Source: Streptomyces sp. NBC_01241 (GTDB taxonomy: Bacteria; Actinomycetota; Actinomycetes; Streptomycetales; Streptomycetaceae). Taken from it: a stretch of 64,000 nt of DNA. Shown piece after piece: positions 16,908-25,980 of the stretch (the first letter of the stretch is position 1; each line of letters opens with the position of its first letter). The DNA is taken from assembly GCF_041435435.1 (NCBI RefSeq), contig NZ_CP108494.1, forward strand, positions 5,676,501 through 5,740,500, given 5' to 3'. The position numbers were made by a program, and so were the translations under genes. The notes under the pieces were generated by a model that was given only the letters and a program-made list of their open reading frames with translations, had not been told where the DNA came from and made no database searches.

Positions 16908-17996
16908 ATGCCACGCCGCACCGCGACGATGCTCGCCTCCACTCTCATCCTCATCGCGCTGCTCTGCGCAGGCGTGCTGATCAGAGTGCCGTATTCGGAG
17001 ATGTCTCCCGGCCCGACCGTGAACACCCTCGGCAAGGTCGACGGCGAGCCGGTCCTGCAGATTTCCGGGCACAAGACGTACCCGACGTCCGGCAACCTCA
17101 ACATGACGACGGTCAGGGTCACCGGCGCCGACTACCACATGAATCTCGTCGAGGCCGTGTACGGCTGGCTGGCCCACGACAGCGTGGTCGTACCGCACGA
17201 CACCCTGTACCCCGGCGGGAAGACCGAGCAGCAGTCGACGCAGGAGAACGCCGAGGAGTTCAGCCAGTCCCAGGAGAGCGCCAAGGTCGCCGCCCTGACC
17301 GAGCTGCACATCCCGGTGTCGTCCCGCGTCGTGGTCTCCACGGTCATCAAGGACAGCCCCGCCCAGGGCAAGCTGCACGCCGGCGATGTGATCAAGCAGG
17401 TCGACGGCACGGCGGTGAAGCAGCCCGAGGACGTGGCGAAGCTCGTCACCCGCCACAAGCCCGGCGAGGACGTGACATTCACGATCATCCCCGCGAAGAC
17501 GGCGCAGGAGGCCGAGAAGGCCGGCAAGGAGCCCGAGGGCACCCGGAAGATCGTCATCACCACCGCCAAGGCCCCCAAGGAGAACCGTGCCATCGTCGGA
17601 ATCCAGGCCGGGACGGACCACACGTTCCCGTTCCGGATCGACATCAAGCTCGCCGATGTCGGCGGCCCGAGCGCCGGCCTCATGTTCTCCCTCGGCATCA
17701 TCGACAAGCTGACGCCCACCGACCTCACCGGCGGGAAGTTCGTCGCGGGCACCGGCACGATCGACGACAAGGGCAAGGTCGGCCCGATCGGCGGCATCAA
17801 CATGAAGCTGGTCGGCGCGCGTGATGCGGGCGCCCGGTACTTCCTGACACCGGACGACAACTGCAAGGCCGCCGCCGCCGACACCCCGAGCGGACTCACG
17901 CTGGTGAAGGTGAAGACGATCGACGACGCGAAGAAGTCGCTGGAGAAGATCCGGGCAGGGGAGACGGCCGGCCTGCCGAGCTGCTCTGCGGGCTGA
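16908..17996 (+). CDS. Membrane-anchored PDZ/Lon-like serine protease (YlbL family)
   Basis: This 362-residue protein has one N-terminal membrane anchor (about 8-26), a PDZ domain in the middle (about 120-180) and a C-terminal Lon-type proteolytic domain. The catalytic Ser is in GGPSAG (near 255) and the Lys in GGINMKLVGA (near 304), so the Ser-Lys dyad is intact. The active domain should face outside. Family members are thought to process or degrade membrane-exposed proteins. It ends at a 16-bp hairpin opposite the PPA1309-like gene. Confidence 0.88.
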   Translation: MPRRTATMLASTLILIALLCAGVLIRVPYSEMSPGPTVNTLGKVDGEPVLQISGHKTYPTSGNLNMTTVRVTGADYHMNLVEAVYGWLAHDSVVVPHDTLYPGGKTEQQSTQENAEEFSQSQESAKVAALTELHIPVSSRVVVSTVIKDSPAQGKLHAGDVIKQVDGTAVKQPEDVAKLVTRHKPGEDVTFTIIPAKTAQEAEKAGKEPEGTRKIVITTAKAPKENRAIVGIQAGTDHTFPFRIDIKLADVGGPSAGLMFSLGIIDKLTPTDLTGGKFVAGTGTIDDKGKVGPIGGINMKLVGARDAGARYFLTPDDNCKAAAADTPSGLTLVKVKTIDDAKKSLEKIRAGETAGLPSCSAG

Positions 17997-18007
17997 CCGC
18001 GCCCGTC

Positions 18008-18045
18008 GAGGTCCTGTCCGGCCTTGACCGGCCGGACAGGACCTC
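18008..18045. terminator. Terminator hairpin between convergent genes
   Basis: Positions 18008-18023 pair perfectly with 18030-18045 (16 bp, 6-nt loop TTGACC), between the YlbL-type and PPA1309-like genes. Confidence 0.85.
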
Positions 18046-18062
18046 GGCGGGACGCGGCGGGG

Positions 18063-18635
18063 TCAGGCCTCGAAGGTCGCGGCCAGTGCGTCGGCCAGTC
18101 CGGGCACCAGTCCGGCCCCGGTCCGCACCTCGCTCGGGGAGTCCTTCTCGCGAAGCCGTACGGCCGCCTCGCGCGTACCGTCCCTGAGAACGGCCACCGT
18201 CATCCGCACCTCCTGGCGCTCCGGATGCTTGGCGACCCACTTGGTCAGCTGGGCATCGCTGAGCCCCTCCGGTACGGAGGCCTCGGCGGACGGCGGCAGC
18301 ATCAGCCGCTCCACCGTCATCGCGCAGCCGATCACTGCGTCGGGCCAGGCGATCGTGGCGAGGAACTCGTCCAGGGCGGTCCCCGGCGAAAGCTCCTCCT
18401 GCTCGATGGGGGTGAGTGAGGCGGTCGGGGAATCGGAGCTGTCGAGACCGAGCTGGGCGGCGAGGCCGGGCTCCTGGGCCCGCAGCCGGGCGGTGTCGAC
18501 GAGAGCGAAGAGCCGGGCCGGCTGGTCCCAGCCGAGACCGGAGATGTACTCGTCGATTTCGAGCACGGCGACGGTGAGGGGGCTCGCGGCCATCGGGGGG
18601 CCTGATGAGGGGGAAACGTTGGGCATGGCCAACAT
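18063..18635 (-). CDS. PPA1309-like conserved actinobacterial protein
   Basis: This 190-residue soluble protein has no motif of known enzymes; I recognise it as the PPA1309 type from the segments EIDEYISGLGWDQPARLFALVDT and DAVIGCAMTVERLMLP (given in part). ATG 18635 follows AAGGAGG closely; ATG 18626 is possible but farther than usual. It diverges from the UPF0182 gene, a pairing I recall from many actinobacteria. Function unknown. Confidence 0.75.
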   Translation of the reverse strand: MLAMPNVSPSSGPPMAASPLTVAVLEIDEYISGLGWDQPARLFALVDTARLRAQEPGLAAQLGLDSSDSPTASLTPIEQEELSPGTALDEFLATIAWPDAVIGCAMTVERLMLPPSAEASVPEGLSDAQLTKWVAKHPERQEVRMTVAVLRDGTREAAVRLREKDSPSEVRTGAGLVPGLADALAATFEA

Positions 18636-18751
18636 CCTGCCTCCTTCCGCCCCGGGAGCGGGAACTAGGTAAAGCCTCAGTAAGTTGGATAGGTGGGCTC
18701 TACGATCGCTGGGCCCGCTCCACACGACCCGCGAACTTCGAGGTGCGCACG

Positions 18752-21730
18752 TTGGCTTTCCAGATGCCGGACCGCGGCGGAGGCCCGACCGGGCCACGGA
18801 TCAGAGTCGGCCGCCCGTCCCGGCGCGCCCGTACCCTGCTCATGACACTTGGCGTCCTGGCGGTTCTCGCCATGGCGTTCGTCATGTTCGCCGGGTTCTG
18901 GACGGACTGGCTCTGGTACCGGTCGGTCGCCTATTCATCCGTCTTCACCACCACCCTGTGGACCAAGATCGGGCTGTTCCTCGTCTTCGGACTGCTGATG
19001 GCGATCGCCGTCGGTCTGAACATCTGGCTCGCGCACCGGCTCCGGCCGCCGCTGAGCGCGATGTCCTTGGAGCAGCAGAGCCTGGACCGCTACCGGATGA
19101 GCCTCGCACCGTACAAGAAGTGGGTGCTGCTCGCGATCACCGCGCTCGTCGGGCTGATCGCCGGAGCGTCCGCCTCCGGCCAGTGGCGTACCTGGCTGAT
19201 GTATGTGAACGGCGTGGCGTTCCACCAGAAGGATCCCCAGTTCCATCTGGACGTCTCCTTCTACGCCTTCGATCTGCCCTGGTACCGCTTCCTGCTGGGC
19301 TTCGGCTTCGCGGCCACGGTGCTCTCGCTGATCGCCGCCGCGCTGACCCACTATCTGTACGGCGGGCTCCGCATCACCAGCCCCGGCGCGCGGGCGACCG
19401 GCGCGGCCACCGGCCATCTGTCGGTGCTGCTCGGTGTCTTCGTCTCGCTGAAGGCCGTGGCGTACTGGCTCGACCGGTACGGCCTGGCCGTGAAGTCCAG
19501 TGACTTCAAGGCCACGGACAACTGGACGGGCCTGCGGTACGTCGACGCCAACGCCTACCTTCCGGCGAAGACCATCCTGTTCTGCATCGCCGCGATCTGC
19601 GCCGTGCTCTTCTTCGCGACGCTCTGGCGCCGCACCTGGCAGCTCCCGATGATCGGCTTCGGTCTGATGGTGCTCTCGGCGATCCTGATCGGCGGGCTGT
19701 ACCCGGCGATCGTGCAGAAGTTCCAGGTCCAGCCGAACGAGCAGGCCAAGGAAGCCCCGTTCATCCGGAAGAACATCGAAGCGACGCGTGACGCGTACGA
19801 CATCGACAACGCTCAGGTCCGCGACTACTCGGGCAAGAGCACGACGGACGACGACGCCAAGCTGCGCGCGAGCGCGGATACCGCCGCCAGTTACCGGGTG
19901 ATGGACCCCAACGTCGTCTCCCCGGCCTTCCAGCAGCTCCAGCAGAAGAGGAACTACTACCAGTTCCCCAAGACGCTGGACGTGGACCGCTACAAGGACG
20001 CCGCCGGTAAGGACCAGGACACGGTCATCGGTCTGCGCGAGCTCAACCTCGACGGCATCCCCAAGCGCAACTGGATCAACGACCACTTCACCTACACCCA
20101 CGGCTACGGCGCCATCGCGGCCAAGGGCACGACGACCGGCAAGAACCCGAACGGTTCACCGGACTTCACCGAGTCCGGTCTGCCGACCTCGGGTGAGCTC
20201 GGCAAGTACGAGCAGCAGATCTACTACGGCGAGAAGACCGAGCAGTACTCCATCGTCGGCGGGCCCCAGAAGGAGCTCGACTACGAGGAGGACGGCGAGA
20301 AGACCACCAGCTACCAGGGCAACAGCGGGGTCAGTCTCTCCAACGCGTTCAACCGTGCCGCGTACGCGGTGGCGTTCAGCGAGCCGCAGATCCTCTACTC
20401 GGGGGCCATCGGCGACGGTTCGCGGATCCTTTACAACCGCACGCCCAAGGAGCGCGTCGAGGCGGTCGCCCCGTGGCTGACCATCGACGGCGACGCCTAC
20501 CCGGCCGTGGTGAACGGCCGCATCCAGTGGGTCGTCGACGCGTACACCACCACCAACGGCTACCCGTACGCCTCGCGTACGACGCTCGGTGACACCACGG
20601 CCGACTCGCTGACCACCAACCAGCGTGCGGTCGTCGCCCAGCAGAACCAGGTCAACTACATCCGCAACTCGGTGAAGGCCACCGTCGACGCGTACGACGG
20701 CAAGGTCAAGCTCTACGAGTGGGACACCGAGGACCCGGTCCTCAAGACGTGGCGCAAGGCGTTCCCGGGGACCGTCCAGCCCAAGGCGGACATCCCGCAG
20801 GAGCTCAAGGAACATCTGCGGTACCCGCAGGACCTGTTCAAGGTGCAGCGCGAGCTGCTCACCCGTTACCACGTCACCAACCCCGCCCAGTTCTACAGCG
20901 GCAGTGACGCGTGGCAGGTCCCGGACGACCCGACCAACAAGGAGTCCGGCGCCGTCCCGCCGTACTACCTGAGCATAAAGATGCCGGACCAACCGGCCCA
21001 GAAGTTCTCACTGACGACGACGTTCACCCCGAAGGGACGGCCCGACCTCGGGGCGTTCATGGCGGTGGACGCCGACGCGGCCAGTAAGGACTACGGCACG
21101 ATAAGGCTGTTGAGAGTCACCACCACGGTGAAGGGCCCCGGCCAGGTACAGAGCGAGCTCAACGGCAACGGAGACGTCGCCGAGTTCGTGAGAAACCTCA
21201 AGGGAACCGACTCCGACATCGAGTACGGCAATCTGCTGACCGTGCCGCTCGAAGGGGGATTCCTCTACATCGAGCCGGTGTACACGCGCGGTGGCACGCA
21301 GAACTACCCGCTGCTGCGCAAGGTCGCCGCCTCGTACGGGTCGAAGACCGTCTTCGAGAACAGCCTCGGGGAAGCGCTCAACGCGGTCTTCGGGGTGACG
21401 GGCCCCGGCACCACCCAGCCGCCGGAGACCACCCAGCCGCCGGAGACCACCCGGCCACCGGGCGAGACCACGCAGCCGCCGGCCACCGGTGACGCGGCGC
21501 TGAAGAAGGCGATCGCGGACGCGCAGAGGGCCTATGCGGAAGGCGAGGCAGCCCTGAAGAAGCAGGACTGGAGCGCCTACGGCAAGGCTCAGGCGGATCT
21601 GCAGGACGCCCTGCAGCGTGCGGCGGCCGCCCAGCCCAAGTCGGGCAGTGCGAACGGCGCCGATGGAGCGAACAGCGCGAGCAATGCGGACCATTCGGGC
21701 AAGACGCCCAAAGCCGGTAATGGTGGCTGA
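18752..21730 (+). CDS. UPF0182 family large membrane protein
   Basis: This 992-residue protein has about seven transmembrane helices in its first third (first helix near residue 30, AFVMFAGFWTDWLWY) and a very large extracytoplasmic domain behind them. The C-terminus carries four Pro/Thr repeats of the type TTQPPE and then an Ala-rich helix (AYAEGEAALKKQDW). TTG 18752 with GAGG nine bases upstream gives the MAFQMPDRGGG start I recall; ATG 18764 is the alternative. Function unknown. It precedes a tRNA gene and has no terminator of its own that I can see. Confidence 0.85.
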   Translation: MAFQMPDRGGGPTGPRIRVGRPSRRARTLLMTLGVLAVLAMAFVMFAGFWTDWLWYRSVAYSSVFTTTLWTKIGLFLVFGLLMAIAVGLNIWLAHRLRPPLSAMSLEQQSLDRYRMSLAPYKKWVLLAITALVGLIAGASASGQWRTWLMYVNGVAFHQKDPQFHLDVSFYAFDLPWYRFLLGFGFAATVLSLIAAALTHYLYGGLRITSPGARATGAATGHLSVLLGVFVSLKAVAYWLDRYGLAVKSSDFKATDNWTGLRYVDANAYLPAKTILFCIAAICAVLFFATLWRRTWQLPMIGFGLMVLSAILIGGLYPAIVQKFQVQPNEQAKEAPFIRKNIEATRDAYDIDNAQVRDYSGKSTTDDDAKLRASADTAASYRVMDPNVVSPAFQQLQQKRNYYQFPKTLDVDRYKDAAGKDQDTVIGLRELNLDGIPKRNWINDHFTYTHGYGAIAAKGTTTGKNPNGSPDFTESGLPTSGELGKYEQQIYYGEKTEQYSIVGGPQKELDYEEDGEKTTSYQGNSGVSLSNAFNRAAYAVAFSEPQILYSGAIGDGSRILYNRTPKERVEAVAPWLTIDGDAYPAVVNGRIQWVVDAYTTTNGYPYASRTTLGDTTADSLTTNQRAVVAQQNQVNYIRNSVKATVDAYDGKVKLYEWDTEDPVLKTWRKAFPGTVQPKADIPQELKEHLRYPQDLFKVQRELLTRYHVTNPAQFYSGSDAWQVPDDPTNKESGAVPPYYLSIKMPDQPAQKFSLTTTFTPKGRPDLGAFMAVDADAASKDYGTIRLLRVTTTVKGPGQVQSELNGNGDVAEFVRNLKGTDSDIEYGNLLTVPLEGGFLYIEPVYTRGGTQNYPLLRKVAASYGSKTVFENSLGEALNAVFGVTGPGTTQPPETTQPPETTRPPGETTQPPATGDAALKKAIADAQRAYAEGEAALKKQDWSAYGKAQADLQDALQRAAAAQPKSGSANGADGANSASNADHSGKTPKAGNGG

Positions 21731-21782
21731 GTAACTCGGTAAAGGCTCACCCTCGCGCCGTGGTACGGTTTGATCACAACGG

Positions 21783-21856
21783 CGCGGGGTGGAGCAGCTC
21801 GGTAGCTCGCTGGGCTCATAACCCAGAGGTCGCAGGTTCAAATCCTGTCCCCGCTA
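21783..21856 (+). tRNA. Initiator tRNA-fMet (CAU), copy 1
   Basis: This is a 74-nt cloverleaf with a CAT anticodon. Initiator identity shows in the three G-C pairs at the base of the anticodon stem (CTGGG/CCCAG) and the unpaired C1 against T72. No CCA is encoded. It is identical to the copy at 24667. Confidence 0.95.
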
Positions 21857-21862
21857 CTGAAA

Positions 21863-21902
21863 GACGAAGGCCCGGATCCTTTCGAGGATCCGGGCCTTCG
21901 TC
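21863..21902 (+). terminator. Terminator of tRNA-fMet copy 1
   Basis: Positions 21863-21879 pair perfectly with 21886-21902 (17 bp, 6-nt loop), 6 bp after the tRNA. Confidence 0.85.
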
Positions 21903-22069
21903 GTGTCGTGGCGACATTCTTGTGCGGTGTGCGTGGAGGGCGGTTCGTAAGGCGCGAGTTGGGCCCGGACATGTTTGACTTATCTCTCTGTGGGCATGTC
22001 GACAAAACGCTGAAGTGACCTCACTGGCCGCGATATACCAGGTGTACGCGGGTTGTAGGTGGTGCGACG

Positions 22070-24253
22070 ATGGTATTTATGGGGGACAGGGCAACTCTGT
22101 TGGAGACAGGGCGGTTTGTGCAGCGCCGCGCTCATCGGCTGGATAGCGTGATGAATGCGGCTTTTGGTGTAGCCGCTGCGGAGAACGACGAGACCGCTGA
22201 GAACACCGGGGCCTCCGGAAAAACTGAGACCTCTGGGATCATTGGGACGACCGAGACCGCCGAGACTGCGGGGTGTGCCGCGACCGTCGAGAGCGCAGAG
22301 AACACAGAGAGCACGGCGAGCGCCCGGGCCATCGGGAGCGCCGGGGCCATGGAGGCTGCGGAAAGCTCCGGGGTCCAGGAAGTCCCGGAGACGCGAGAGA
22401 GTCCGGAGAGCGCCGAGAGCGAGGCACGCCACCGCCGCGCCGCCGACGCCGGGGACACCACGTCGATGAGCGTCCTCGGGGCCCTGCTGCTGCGCCGCGG
22501 TGATCTGGACGGCGCCGAGCCCTATCTGCGTGCGGCCACCGCCGACGGCGACCGGGCCGCGGCCAACAATCTCGGCGTCCTCCTCCACCAGCGCGGATAC
22601 GTCGACGACGCGGCCGGCTGGTGGCGTATCGCGGCCGTCGCGGGCTCCGCCGCCGCCGCACACGCCCTCGGCCGCCACTACCGGGAACGCGGCGACGAGC
22701 CCGGTGCCGAGTACTGGCTGCGGCAGTCCGCCGAGCAGGGGCACGCGCTGGGGGCGTACGCCCTCGCCGACCTGCTGGAACACCGCAGCGACGTCGGCGC
22801 CGAGCGCTGGCTGCGCGCTGCCGCCGAGCAGGGGCACCGGGAGGCCGCGTACCGCCTCGCGCGGATGCTGGACCGCAACGCCGCCGACGACTTGCACGAC
22901 GCCTTCGGCCGCCCGGGGCTGGCCCCCGGTCCCGGTCCCGGTCTCGGCTCGGGGGCAGGCACGCGCGCCACCGATCGTCCGGGTACCACCGGCCGCTCCG
23001 CGGCGCGCAGGGACGACGGCCCCGTGGCAGGTCCGGCGACCGGGCGCGTGGGCGAGGCCGAGCAGTGGTACCGGCAGGCCGCCGCGCGCGGCCACCGGCG
23101 TGCCGCCCTGCACCTCGGCGCCATCCTTGAGCAGCGCGGCGAGCCCAAGGAGGCCGGCCGCTGGTACCTCATCTCCGCGAAGGCGGGCGAGGCGCGGGCC
23201 GCCTGCGCGCTCGGCTTCCTGCTCCGTGATGCGGGCGACGAGGAGAGCGCCGCCGTGTGGTGGCTGCGCGCCGCCCAGGACGGCGACGGGAACGCCGCCA
23301 ATGCCCTGGGGGCCCTGCACGCGGCCCGTGGCGAGCAGCAGACCGCCGAGCGCTGGTACCGCGCCGCCATGGACGCGGGCGACGTCAACGGCGCCTACAA
23401 CCTGGGGCTGCTCTGCGCGGCGCAGGACCGTACGCCGCAGGCCGAGCAGTGGTACCGCCGTGCCGCCTACGCGGGCCACCGCGAGGCCGCCAACGCGCTG
23501 GCCGTGCTCCTGCTCCAGGCGGGCGACGCGACCGGCGCCGAACCCTGGTTCTCCAAGGCCGCCGAGGCCGGCAGCGTGGACGCGGCCTTCAACCTCGGCA
23601 TCCTGCACGCCGGGCGCGACGAGGACCGTGCGGCGCTGGTCTGGTACGAGCGCGCCGCGGCGGCCGGCCACACCGAGGCCGCTCTCCAGGTGGGCATGGC
23701 CCTGCTGCACCGCGGCGAGGGGCAGGAGGCCGAGCGCCATCTGCGCTGCGCGGCGGGCGGCGGCAGCGCCGAGGCGGCCTTCCGGCTGGCCGGGGTCCTG
23801 GACTCGCGGCAGCCGCCGCCCGGCCCTCCCGCGCTCGGCGAGCCGATGCCCGAGAAGACCGAGTGCGAGGAGTGGTACGAGCGGGCTGCCGAGCAGGGGC
23901 ACCGCCGCGCCCAGGTGCGGGTCGGGATGCTCGCGGCGGCCCGTGGTGACGTGGACGGCGCGGCCCGCTGGTACCGCGAAGCCGCCGAGTCGGGCAGCCG
24001 CAACGGCGCTTTCAACCTCGGGCTGCTGCTCGCCCGAGAGGGCAGCGAGCGCGAGGCCGCGCTGTGGTGGAGCCGTGCCGCCCGCGACGGGCATGGCCGG
24101 GCAGCCCTGCGCCTCGCCCTGCTGGCCGCCCGCCGCGGCGAGCTCACCGAGGGGCAGCGCTGGTGCGCGCGGGCGGTCGAGCTGGGCCCGGCAGAGGTCG
24201 CCGAGCGCGCCGCCCGGCTGCGCGAAGCGCTGCACCAGGAGCTCACCGCGTAA
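22070..24253 (+). CDS. Sel1-like/TPR repeat protein
   Basis: This 727-residue protein consists of about 14-15 Sel1-like helical repeats (pattern WYRxAAxxGxxxAAxxLG) from about residue 125 to the end. Such arrays are protein-interaction scaffolds. Before them, residues 40-125 form an unusual Glu/Thr/Ala/Ser-rich low-complexity stretch (ETAENTGASGKTET and similar), and a second disordered insert lies near 285-320 (GPGPGLGSGAG). ATG 22070 or 22079 may be used; GDRATLLETGRFVQRR after them is the conserved start. It sits between two identical initiator tRNA genes. The low-complexity N-terminus uses AT-richer codons than the rest. Confidence 0.85.
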   Translation: MVFMGDRATLLETGRFVQRRAHRLDSVMNAAFGVAAAENDETAENTGASGKTETSGIIGTTETAETAGCAATVESAENTESTASARAIGSAGAMEAAESSGVQEVPETRESPESAESEARHRRAADAGDTTSMSVLGALLLRRGDLDGAEPYLRAATADGDRAAANNLGVLLHQRGYVDDAAGWWRIAAVAGSAAAAHALGRHYRERGDEPGAEYWLRQSAEQGHALGAYALADLLEHRSDVGAERWLRAAAEQGHREAAYRLARMLDRNAADDLHDAFGRPGLAPGPGPGLGSGAGTRATDRPGTTGRSAARRDDGPVAGPATGRVGEAEQWYRQAAARGHRRAALHLGAILEQRGEPKEAGRWYLISAKAGEARAACALGFLLRDAGDEESAAVWWLRAAQDGDGNAANALGALHAARGEQQTAERWYRAAMDAGDVNGAYNLGLLCAAQDRTPQAEQWYRRAAYAGHREAANALAVLLLQAGDATGAEPWFSKAAEAGSVDAAFNLGILHAGRDEDRAALVWYERAAAAGHTEAALQVGMALLHRGEGQEAERHLRCAAGGGSAEAAFRLAGVLDSRQPPPGPPALGEPMPEKTECEEWYERAAEQGHRRAQVRVGMLAAARGDVDGAARWYREAAESGSRNGAFNLGLLLAREGSEREAALWWSRAARDGHGRAALRLALLAARRGELTEGQRWCARAVELGPAEVAERAARLREALHQELTA

Positions 24254-24391
24254 GGCCGCGCGGTTGAGGCTGCGCGAGGCCGAGCGGCAAGGCCGGCTGC
24301 CGCGGGCCGGTGCGGCCGGTGGGGGAGCGGGCCGGGCGGGGTGAGCAGCGGGACTCGGCGCGGGGCGCTGTGGAAGTGACGGTTCCGGTAC

Positions 24392-24617
24392 TTCCCCGCC
24401 CCGCGCCGGACCGCCTCCCCGCCCCGCGCCGGACCGCCTCCCCGCCCCGCGCCGGGCCGCCTCCCCGCCCCGCGCCGGGCCGCCTCCCCGCCCCGCGCCG
24501 GGCCGCCTCCCCGCCCCGCGCCGGGCCGCCTCCCCGCCCCGCGCCGGGCCGCCTCCCCGCCCCGCGCCGGACCGCCTCCCCGCCCCGCGCCGGACCGCCT
24601 CCCCGCCCCCGCCGGAA
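24392..24617 (+). repeat. 23-bp GC-rich tandem repeat (minisatellite)
   Basis: A 23-bp unit (CCGCCTCCCCGCCCCGCGCC plus GGA or GGG) repeats from 24411 at an exact 23-bp step, giving eight full units, a partial unit before and a degraded unit after. The last base varies: A in the outer units, G in the inner five. It fills most of the 413-bp gap between the Sel1 gene and the second initiator tRNA. No ORF uses it. Confidence 0.95.
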
Positions 24618-24666
24618 CTGATTTGCGCTGGTCCGGAGCGGTGACGTACTGTGGGGATCACAACGA

Positions 24667-24740
24667 CGCGGGGTGGAGCAGCTCGGTAGCTCGCTGGGCT
24701 CATAACCCAGAGGTCGCAGGTTCAAATCCTGTCCCCGCTA
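24667..24740 (+). tRNA. Initiator tRNA-fMet (CAU), copy 2
   Basis: Identical over 74 nt to the copy at 21783, with the same initiator features. The 9 bp just before both copies are also nearly the same (ATCACAACG), so a short promoter-proximal segment was duplicated too. Confidence 0.95.
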
Positions 24741-24744
24741 CTGA

Positions 24745-24786
24745 ACGCAGAAGGCCGGATCCTCCAGAGGATCCGGCCTTCTGCGT
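24745..24786 (+). terminator. Terminator of tRNA-fMet copy 2
   Basis: Positions 24745-24762 pair perfectly with 24769-24786 (18 bp, 6-nt loop). The stem resembles but differs from that of copy 1. Confidence 0.85.
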
Positions 24787-24803
24787 ATGCCCGTGCACGC
24801 AAG

Positions 24804-25946
24804 TCAGAGCGAGTGGCCCACCGCCTCCGCGTACATCGCCCGGTTCACGGCCTTCGCCTCCGGCACCGGGGCGCCCTTCGAAACGCCGGCGTGCGCGTAC
24901 GCCTGCTGCAGCCGGTCCGTCGTGCCCTTCCGTATCTCCCAGTCCATCCGCATCGACGGGGTCGACCGCAGGGTGGCCTCGTCGGTCTTCATCAGCTTTG
25001 CCAGTTCGGCGACGAACGCGGGGTCGGCCTTGTAGTCGCCGGCGAAGTAGGTGTTCACCGTCCGGATGTAGGCGCGGAGAAAGGCGACACCGGCGTCCGG
25101 GTCCTTGTTCAGCAGCGTCGGTCCGAAGAGCAGGCCGCCGAGCGGTTCGCCGAGCGGCTGGCCGCCCAGGAACGCGTACTTCTTGTCGCCGTCCACCTTG
25201 CGCCAGACCGGGTCGAGCAGCCAGGCGGAGTCCACGCCACCGTTCTCCAGCGCGGTCAGCACGTCCGCGGAGCCGAGCTGCTGGAAGCCGATCTTGTCGA
25301 GGCCGCCGCCGTGCTTCTTCAGCGAGGTGTCCATCGGGTAGGCGATGACCGAGCCCTTGCCGATCATCGTGCCCATCTTCCGGCCCGCCATATCGACGTG
25401 GTCGGCGCTCTCGCCATCTTTGAGGCGCACCCACAGGCCGCTCTTGGAGGAGGGGTCGGGCGAGAAGTTCCCGGCCACCCACCTGATGTCGAAACCGCCG
25501 TTGATGCCGTTCATCACGGCCGCCTCGGGAGCCGCCCACTGGGCGTCCACATCGCCCTTGGCGAGCAGCGGCAAGGCATCCGGGGTGGGCAGCACCTTCA
25601 GCTCGACGTCCAGCCCTTCCTTCGCGAACTCGCCCTTCGCCACTGCGACCTGGAGCGGAGCGACGTACTCCGCGCTCAGGGTGCCGGTGGCGACGGTGAT
25701 CTTCCGCTTCTTCGCCAGGGGCCGGGCCGCCGGGGCCCCGTTGTCGCAGCGGGCCGGTTTCCGGTCGGGCGCGAGGTCGGCCGGATCGCTCCAGCTACGG
25801 GCACCGCAGCCCGCGACGGGTGTGACGGTGCGCGGCGCGGCGGTGGCGCGGTCGTCGGCGGAGTCCTTTCCGGCGCAGCCTGCCGCGCCGAGCAAGAACG
25901 CCGCGATGAGTACGACGGTGCAGGTCCAGGGGGTACGTGTACGCAC
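24804..25946 (-). CDS. ABC transporter substrate-binding lipoprotein (SsuA/NrtA-like)
   Basis: This 380-residue protein has a lipobox ending at Cys24 (LLGAAGC) and a periplasmic-binding fold of the nitrate/sulfonate/taurine type (KITVATGTLSAEYVAPLQVA, PTPDALPLLAKGDVDAQW, in part). It should sit on the membrane outer face and feed the permease encoded just upstream. GTG 25946 follows GGAGG; the open frame before it is not coding. The substrate cannot be read from the sequence. It is the last gene of the three-gene operon, unusually 34 bp behind the permease. Confidence 0.85.
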   Translation of the reverse strand: MRTRTPWTCTVVLIAAFLLGAAGCAGKDSADDRATAAPRTVTPVAGCGARSWSDPADLAPDRKPARCDNGAPAARPLAKKRKITVATGTLSAEYVAPLQVAVAKGEFAKEGLDVELKVLPTPDALPLLAKGDVDAQWAAPEAAVMNGINGGFDIRWVAGNFSPDPSSKSGLWVRLKDGESADHVDMAGRKMGTMIGKGSVIAYPMDTSLKKHGGGLDKIGFQQLGSADVLTALENGGVDSAWLLDPVWRKVDGDKKYAFLGGQPLGEPLGGLLFGPTLLNKDPDAGVAFLRAYIRTVNTYFAGDYKADPAFVAELAKLMKTDEATLRSTPSMRMDWEIRKGTTDRLQQAYAHAGVSKGAPVPEAKAVNRAMYAEAVGHSL

Positions 25947-25980
25947 AGTGCCTCCGTACGAAGAACGTGGGGTGAACTGT

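Noticed and set aside
24392..24617. 23-bp repeats as a CRISPR array
   Set aside because: Units are directly adjacent with no spacers, and no cas genes are in the window.
21783..24740. tRNA-fMet copies as att sites of an integrated element
   Set aside because: The genes between them are chromosomal in type, there is no integrase next to them, and the serine recombinase is 23 kb away and of a class that rarely targets tRNA genes.
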